This document shows, one piece after another, positions 5,633 through 10,043 of a stretch of 10,043 bases of DNA. The stretch is taken from contig CAZOMV010000144.1 in the NCBI GenBank assembly GCA_964580995.1, positions 1-10,043 on the forward strand, given 5' to 3'. Each line of letters starts with the position of its first letter. Position 1 is the stretch's first letter. The position numbers and the translations under genes are program-made. The notes beneath the pieces are model-generated. The model worked only from the letters and a program-made list of their open reading frames with translations. It made no database searches and was not told the DNA's origin. The stretch comes from JAKJEP01 sp964580995. GTDB lineage: Bacteria > Planctomycetota > Phycisphaerae > Sedimentisphaerales > SM23-30.

Positions 5633-7852
5633 ATGAAAAACATATTAATTGTATTAACACTGATTTCTTTCTGCCTGCCGGTTTCCGTGCAGGCGGACCT
5701 AGTTGGCTACTGGAAATTCGATGAAACGACCGGCAACCTCGCCGAAGACAGCAGCGGCAACTATAACGTGGGTATGCTGACGGGCGTTGCCACGTTTGAC
5801 ACTTATTCCATAGCGGATCGGTTTGGCAATCCGGCTGGAGCGATCAATCTGGATTTGAGTTATTACCTCAATTGCGGTCATGATTTTACGGTCGATCTTA
5901 CCAATGGTCTGACCATCGCCGCCTGGGTAAAACCCAACGGCACCCAGGGCGCCTGGTCCACTGTAATCGGCAAAGAAACGAATATTGCCGGTACGCCGCA
6001 AGGGGACGGTTATACCCTGATGGTCAATGGGACAACCGTAGCCTCCTGGATGGCCAATGGTCCCAACTGGACTGGGGCCTATACGGACCAGACCGTCAAT
6101 GTGGCCGATGGGAACTGGCATTTCATTGCCGCGACTCAGAATGGTGCTGGCATCCAGGTTTATGTCGATGGTGTGCCGGATGGTTCCTTTGTGTCCATGA
6201 GTCCGGCACCCACCTCTTCGCAGCCGAATGACTTGACCATCGGCAGAAGTATTCCGTTCGTCCGCTATTTCAAGGGGGCTGTTGATGAAGTGCTCATCTG
6301 GGACAATGCACTGGATGCCGCGGCGATTCAGAATGTTTACCAGAACGGAGTAACCGGTCCCACGATTACCGAGCCGTTTGAATGTATCCTCTGGCTCAAG
6401 GCCGATAACGGCCCTGTCGATCCCAACGGCAATTCTATTGCCACCGGGCAGACCGTCGGCAAATGGCTGGACAAATCCGGCAAAGGACTAAATGCGATAC
6501 GGCAATGGGGTGATCCCACGCTGGAAACCAGCACATTCCCGAACGGTAGCCATCCGATCGTTCATTTTGACGGCAATGATGGCTTGATTATTGATCCGAA
6601 CTCACTTCTCAACGCCGACGAATCGGATATTTACCCTCGAAGTGTCAGTGTGTATGTAGTCGGCAGAATCGATGATCTGGCTTTGGGCCAGGTGTTCCTG
6701 GCCAATTTCAGCAACCCGGGAGCAGCCGGAACTTCGCTGGGCATTTCCAACAGCAGCTTCAATAAAGCCGAGTTTTACGATACCCGTGGCGGAGTGTATG
6801 AACCGGACGAAGCCCTGGTCGTGGACCGCTATTACCTGCTGTCCTATACGATTTCCTATGACAGCCAGCGTAAGATCTATCTCAACGGCGAACTGCTAAA
6901 TACCGGTTTTGGCCGACCCACGTATAACCTGAACACCATGGTTTCCATCGGTGCACTGGGCAGCGGGGCGGAATTCCTAACCGGCGATGTCGCCGAAATC
7001 AAGGTTTATACGGGCGTTAATGCGGTCGAACACGCCGCCGTTACCACATATCTGATGGACAAATATCAGATAGACACCTCGGAACCGCCGGCTCCCGATC
7101 CTACCAAAGTGACCCTGACCGCCCTGACGCTTACCCGTACCAATTCACTCGGTACGATGGATGTCACGGAACGATGGAACACTTTCTATTCGGATGCGGC
7201 CTGGGATACCGCTATCTTCGAAGGTGAGATCCCGGCTGATCCGAATGCCTTCGATCCCAATCGGTTCCTGAATCATCCCAATTACATGATGATTTATATC
7301 CCCCTGCAGACCGGGGAGGAGCGGACCTTTACCTGGTACAACGCCCGCGGGTTGACGGACGTTGGCTATTTTGGTGTCAACCTCTTCTTTGATGACAAGC
7401 AAAATGCCAATATTCCTGGCCTCTCGGTGTACGCCCAGATGGACAATACCGGTCCGGGTGACGGCCATCCGGCATATAAAGCCAATAGTTCCATTTCCAC
7501 AATGGGATGGCCCGTTAACTCGGTAGCGGGTACCGGTTCCCTGACCTACAAAGACATGGTCAAGAAGCTGAAAGTGACGATGACTGATTTTGTGGTTTAT
7601 CAACAGGATGTGTTCGGCCACGACATCGTCACCGCCCAGACCGCCGGCCATCCTCTTGATGGACGGGACGGGGCGGCTGATATGATCGGCCAGTTTACCC
7701 TCAAGGTCGAACAGAATCTGCTTTGTGAAGATCTGACGGAGTTCCTGGAAGCGGATATTAACCATGACTGTTCGGTGGATCTGGCGGATATGGCGTACCT
7801 GGTCACCGACTGGCTCAAGTGTAACGATCCGTTAAATCAGGATTGTCCGTAA
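5633..7852 (+). CDS. Secreted LamG-domain protein with dockerin-like C-terminal tail
   Basis: The 739-residue product starts with a signal peptide (MKNILIVLTL to about Ala21). A LamG/concanavalin-like domain follows at about 24-240 (DLVGYWKFDE, LTIAAWVK, WHFIAATQ, DEVLIWDNAL). A second, more divergent jelly-roll occupies about 250-478 (LWLKADNG, GDVAEIKVYTG). Then comes an unassigned, probably beta-rich module at about 490-692. The last 42 residues carry a calcium-loop-like DINHDCSVDLAD and four cysteines (698, 713, 730, 738). Such proteins are usually extracellular and bind glycans or other proteins; no catalytic residues are recognisable. GGAGGA at 5619-5624 is eight bases before this ATG, and the signal peptide supports it. 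An in-frame GTG at 5588 with its own GGAGGA (5575-5580) would add 15 residues in front of the signal peptide and is less likely. It is 203 bases after the regulator gene. Confidence 0.88.
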   Translation: MKNILIVLTLISFCLPVSVQADLVGYWKFDETTGNLAEDSSGNYNVGMLTGVATFDTYSIADRFGNPAGAINLDLSYYLNCGHDFTVDLTNGLTIAAWVKPNGTQGAWSTVIGKETNIAGTPQGDGYTLMVNGTTVASWMANGPNWTGAYTDQTVNVADGNWHFIAATQNGAGIQVYVDGVPDGSFVSMSPAPTSSQPNDLTIGRSIPFVRYFKGAVDEVLIWDNALDAAAIQNVYQNGVTGPTITEPFECILWLKADNGPVDPNGNSIATGQTVGKWLDKSGKGLNAIRQWGDPTLETSTFPNGSHPIVHFDGNDGLIIDPNSLLNADESDIYPRSVSVYVVGRIDDLALGQVFLANFSNPGAAGTSLGISNSSFNKAEFYDTRGGVYEPDEALVVDRYYLLSYTISYDSQRKIYLNGELLNTGFGRPTYNLNTMVSIGALGSGAEFLTGDVAEIKVYTGVNAVEHAAVTTYLMDKYQIDTSEPPAPDPTKVTLTALTLTRTNSLGTMDVTERWNTFYSDAAWDTAIFEGEIPADPNAFDPNRFLNHPNYMMIYIPLQTGEERTFTWYNARGLTDVGYFGVNLFFDDKQNANIPGLSVYAQMDNTGPGDGHPAYKANSSISTMGWPVNSVAGTGSLTYKDMVKKLKVTMTDFVVYQQDVFGHDIVTAQTAGHPLDGRDGAADMIGQFTLKVEQNLLCEDLTEFLEADINHDCSVDLADMAYLVTDWLKCNDPLNQDCP

Positions 7853-7862
7853 GAGTGAATGG

Positions 7863-7887
7863 AAGGTTGATAGAAATTCTACCTTTT
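7863..7887 (+). terminator. Weak hairpin between the two LamG genes
   Basis: AAGG (7863-7866) pairs with CCTT (7882-7885), and TAGA (7871-7874) pairs with TCTA (7878-7881), with a four-base bulge and a three-base loop. Two further T follow. The structure is AT-rich and weak, and the gap between the two genes is only 73 bases. It may act as a partial terminator or processing site, or have no role at all. Confidence 0.2.
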
Positions 7888-7925
7888 GACTAAAAAATAA
7901 AAATGTAATCGTAAGGAGAAATAAA

Positions 7926-9509
7926 ATGAAAATAAGAATTTTTGGTATAGTAACAACCCTCTTGCTGGCATTGTGCCTGAGTGGTTCAGCCTCAGCGGAA
8001 CTGGTGGCCTATTATGATTTTGAAAGCGGCTCCGGTACCACGGTACTGGACCAATACGGCGGGGATTCCCCTGCCAACGGCAGTTTTGTAGGCGATCCCA
8101 ACTGGGTAGCCGGCAAGGTGGGGAATTATGCTTTGGAATTTGACGGTGCCAGCGACTATGTGAATTGCGGGAATGGCAGTAAATTCAATTTTTCCCAGAG
8201 TATGACGATTACCGCCTGGCTGAAAGCGCCGCTCACCACCTCCCCGACCTACCGGATGTGGATCTCCAAGGGTAATACCTCCGGCTGGCGATCCTGCCAG
8301 GTGGGCGCGGGCGCCAGTTTAATCTGGGGCGTCAATGCGGATAATGCTAATGTATATGGCACCAAAACGGTTCTGGATGATACCTGGCACCATGTGGCAG
8401 TAACCTACGAATACGATGGTTCCTATGGCATCGGCACAATCTACGTGGACGGCGAACCAGACAACTCCGGGGCTTTTGCCTTTCCGATTCTCACCAATGC
8501 TAACAATGTTTTGATCGGCAGCAACGAGCAATATACAGCCGGTCTCTGGCAAGGCGAGATTGATGAGATAGGAATCTGGAACCAGGCATTGATCCAGGAA
8601 GAAATTGAGTTTATCATGGACAACAGCGTTGCGGACTGGGAGCCGAATATGTTTGAGCCTCCCGTGATTACTCCCGACCCGGATATTGACGCAGATCTGG
8701 TGGGATACTGGCCGTTTAATGAAACCAGCGGCGACATCACGATAGATCGATCAGCCAATACCAATGACGGAATCCTGGTAGGCGGCATATTCGAAACCAA
8801 AGCCGTCGCAGACCGGCTGGGCAACCCCGCCGGCGCCATCACCTTCCCAGGTGATTCCTCCTTCTATGTCAATTGCGGCAACAATCAAAGCCTGAATCTA
8901 ACCAACGGATTATCGATTGCCGCCTGGGTGAAGTGCCCGGCTGCTACGCCCAATGCCTGGTCCACACTGGTGGCCAGGGAAGTCAACAACACCTATCAGG
9001 GTTTTTACACCCTCATGGTGAATAACAATCGTGCGGTCACCTCTTGGATCGGCAATGGCGCCTCCTACGGCAATCTGACCGGCAGCCCCAATGGCGCGAA
9101 AGCGGACGAGTGGCATTTCATCGGCTTGACCTGTGATGCCGCGAATCTTACTTTGTACCTGGACGGGGAAGTGGATGGATTGCCTTTAGCCATCGGCGGC
9201 ACAGCCCCAATTACAACCATGGATTCCAATCTCATCCTCGGGACCAGCCTGGTCTTTGGCGGCCGCGGTTTCGCCGGCGATGTCGATGAAGTCGCCATCT
9301 GGAATGGTGCTCTGACACCGGAAGAAATGATCTATGTCTATCAAAGCGGAGTCCCGCTGCCGCCGCCCGGCTGCCGGGATATAGGTGAATATTACCCCGC
9401 CGACCTGAACCAGGATTGCTATGTTAATCTGGAGGACTTTGCCATAATTGCCAGAAACTGGCTCAAGTGCAACGACCCCCAGCGGCCGGAATGTACGGAT
9501 ATTCCGTAA
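7926..9509 (+). CDS. Secreted protein with two LamG domains and dockerin-like tail
   Basis: The 527-residue product has a clear signal peptide ending near SGSASA (19-24). The first LamG domain spans about 25-235 (ELVAYYDFESGSG, EFDGASDYVNCG, MTITAWLK, WHHVAVTYEYDG, GEIDEIGIWNQAL). The second spans about 255-476 (DLVGYWPFNETSG, LSIAAWVK, WHFIGLTC, GDVDEVAIWNGAL). A proline-rich linker then leads to the C-terminal DLNQDCYVNLED and WLKCNDP motif, with cysteines at 483, 498, 515 and 523. The second LamG domain is close in wording to the first LamG domain of the upstream gene. AAGGAGA at 7913-7919 is six bases before the ATG. It is probably extracellular and binds carbohydrate or a surface partner; the ligand is unknown. 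Co-transcription with the preceding LamG gene is likely because of the short gap. Confidence 0.9.
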   Translation: MKIRIFGIVTTLLLALCLSGSASAELVAYYDFESGSGTTVLDQYGGDSPANGSFVGDPNWVAGKVGNYALEFDGASDYVNCGNGSKFNFSQSMTITAWLKAPLTTSPTYRMWISKGNTSGWRSCQVGAGASLIWGVNADNANVYGTKTVLDDTWHHVAVTYEYDGSYGIGTIYVDGEPDNSGAFAFPILTNANNVLIGSNEQYTAGLWQGEIDEIGIWNQALIQEEIEFIMDNSVADWEPNMFEPPVITPDPDIDADLVGYWPFNETSGDITIDRSANTNDGILVGGIFETKAVADRLGNPAGAITFPGDSSFYVNCGNNQSLNLTNGLSIAAWVKCPAATPNAWSTLVAREVNNTYQGFYTLMVNNNRAVTSWIGNGASYGNLTGSPNGAKADEWHFIGLTCDAANLTLYLDGEVDGLPLAIGGTAPITTMDSNLILGTSLVFGGRGFAGDVDEVAIWNGALTPEEMIYVYQSGVPLPPPGCRDIGEYYPADLNQDCYVNLEDFAIIARNWLKCNDPQRPECTDIP

Positions 9510-9537
9510 ATTAAAAACAAAAGGATTGAACGCATCT

Positions 9538-9567
9538 AACCGGGCCGGTTTCCGGACCGGTCCGGTT
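9538..9567. terminator. Strong GC-rich hairpin after the second LamG gene
   Basis: AACCGGGCCGGT (9538-9549) pairs with ACCGGTCCGGTT (9556-9567) over 12 positions, with one G-T wobble and a six-base loop TTCCGG. It starts 29 bases after the stop codon. The position suits a transcript end, but no T-run follows on the plus strand (the next bases are GGAGCGGATAC). It may be a factor-assisted terminator or an mRNA-stabilising structure. Confidence 0.5.
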
Positions 9568-9682
9568 GGAGCGGATACAAAAAAGTAAAAGAAAAGAGGT
9601 GTTTGAAAAAAGCAAAATTTCGACGAAGCTTTTTGTGTAGCATGTAGTTTTTTTATTTCAGTTTTATGGTTCTTTTTAAAAT

Positions 9683-9714
9683 ATTGACAAAGCGAGGAAA
9701 ATACGATTGTCAAT
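9683..9714 (+). promoter_or_regulatory. Perfect 8-base inverted repeat abutting a ribosome site
   Basis: ATTGACAA (9683-9690) and TTGTCAAT (9707-9714) are exact inverted copies separated by 16 bases. The right arm touches GGAGGA (9715-9720), the ribosome-binding site of the third LamG gene. This could be a stem-loop that controls access to the ribosome, or an operator. The left arm also contains a consensus -35 box TTGACA, without a good -10 box at the expected distance. Confidence 0.45.
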
Positions 9715-9726
9715 GGAGGAATGAAA

Positions 9727-9993
9727 ATGAAGAAAATGTTGTTAATTGTTTTGAGTATTTCCTTATTCGCAGGAATTGGGTAAGCCAGCCCCGCCCCTGT
9801 GTCTTACTGGGAAATGGAAGAGACGTCCGGCATCACCGCTGGCGATACGATGGGTCTCAATCCTGGGACTCTGGAATTAATGGACTTCAGCGTCAATGCC
9901 GTGGCCGGCAGAGCGGCGGGCAAACAGGCGCTGAGCTTCTCCACGAATAATGATCTGGTGAGAATCCCGACTTCCACGACTTTGTCCTCTTAG
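9727..9993 (+). pseudogene. Broken third LamG gene: stop in signal peptide, truncated domain
   Basis: ATG at 9727 follows GGAGGA at six bases and encodes a good signal-peptide start (MKKMLLIVLSISLFAGIG), but the next codon is TAA (9781-9783). In the same frame the sequence continues as ASPAPVSYWEMEETSG, then AVAGRAAGKQALSFSTNNDLVRIP, which is the start of a LamG domain like those upstream. The frame then ends in TAG-TGA (9991-9996) soon after STTLSS, just where the next LamG strand (T-I-x-A-W) would be expected. A single change such as TCA to TAA would explain the first stop. The abrupt second end, with unrelated sequence after it, points to a deletion or insertion breakpoint. The in-frame ATG at 9814 would give a fragment without a signal peptide. 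A sequencing error could explain the first stop, but not both. Confidence 0.75.
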
Positions 9994-10043
9994 TGATTGT
10001 AAATAAATAAACACGTCAATTACTTTCACTTTTCCTGTTCGGA
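9994..10043. other. AT-rich sequence beyond the pseudogene break
   Basis: The 50 bases to the window edge are AT-rich with several stop codons (TGATTGTAAATAAATAA) and show no LamG similarity. They may be the edge of an inserted element or plain intergenic DNA; too little is visible to decide. Confidence 0.3.

Overview
The window looks like chromosomal DNA from a planctomycete, most likely class Phycisphaerae (Sedimentisphaerales-like). The main reason is the pair of secreted LamG proteins that end in a short cysteine-bearing, dockerin-like tail of the type D-x-N-x-D-C ... W-L-K-C-N-D-P ... C, which I associate with that group. This assignment is an inference from protein style, not from a marker gene. 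There are no rRNA or tRNA genes, no transposase and no CRISPR array.

Layout. Positions 1-570 are non-coding and rich in repeats: a G-poor cluster of TTACC units (1-82), three iteron-like copies of an AAAATAA..ACTTA element at an exact 33-base period (127-206), an imperfect repeated 21-mer (216-297) and three consecutive small hairpins (329-385). A good sigma-70 type promoter (429-458) then leads into thiC (571-1851), the pyrimidine branch of thiamine synthesis. Convergent to thiC lies a GH4 NAD-dependent alpha-galactosidase of the MelA type (3375-2056, minus strand), followed on its own strand by a tiny coding-looking reading frame (2045-1932). Divergent from melA is a multi-pass membrane protein (3539-4240).

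The second half looks like one functional block for the cell surface. A GntR/FCD regulator (4515-5429) has a palindromic operator and a partial second copy in front of it (4401-4449). It is followed by two tandem secreted LamG proteins (5633-7852 and 7926-9509) and a third, broken LamG gene (9727-9993) with a nonsense codon in its signal peptide and an abruptly truncated LamG domain. The two intact proteins share a C-terminal module with four cysteines in identical spacing, and the first LamG domain of one is clearly related to the second LamG domain of the other. The simplest reading is a regulator that senses a carbohydrate-derived acid or similar small ligand and controls nearby surface or polysaccharide-binding proteins; the link between regulator and LamG genes is inferred from position only.

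The most noteworthy items are the operator pair, the conserved four-cysteine tail, the unassigned beta-rich module of the first LamG protein, the iteron-like array, and the decayed third paralog. No clearly new enzymatic or defence system is visible.
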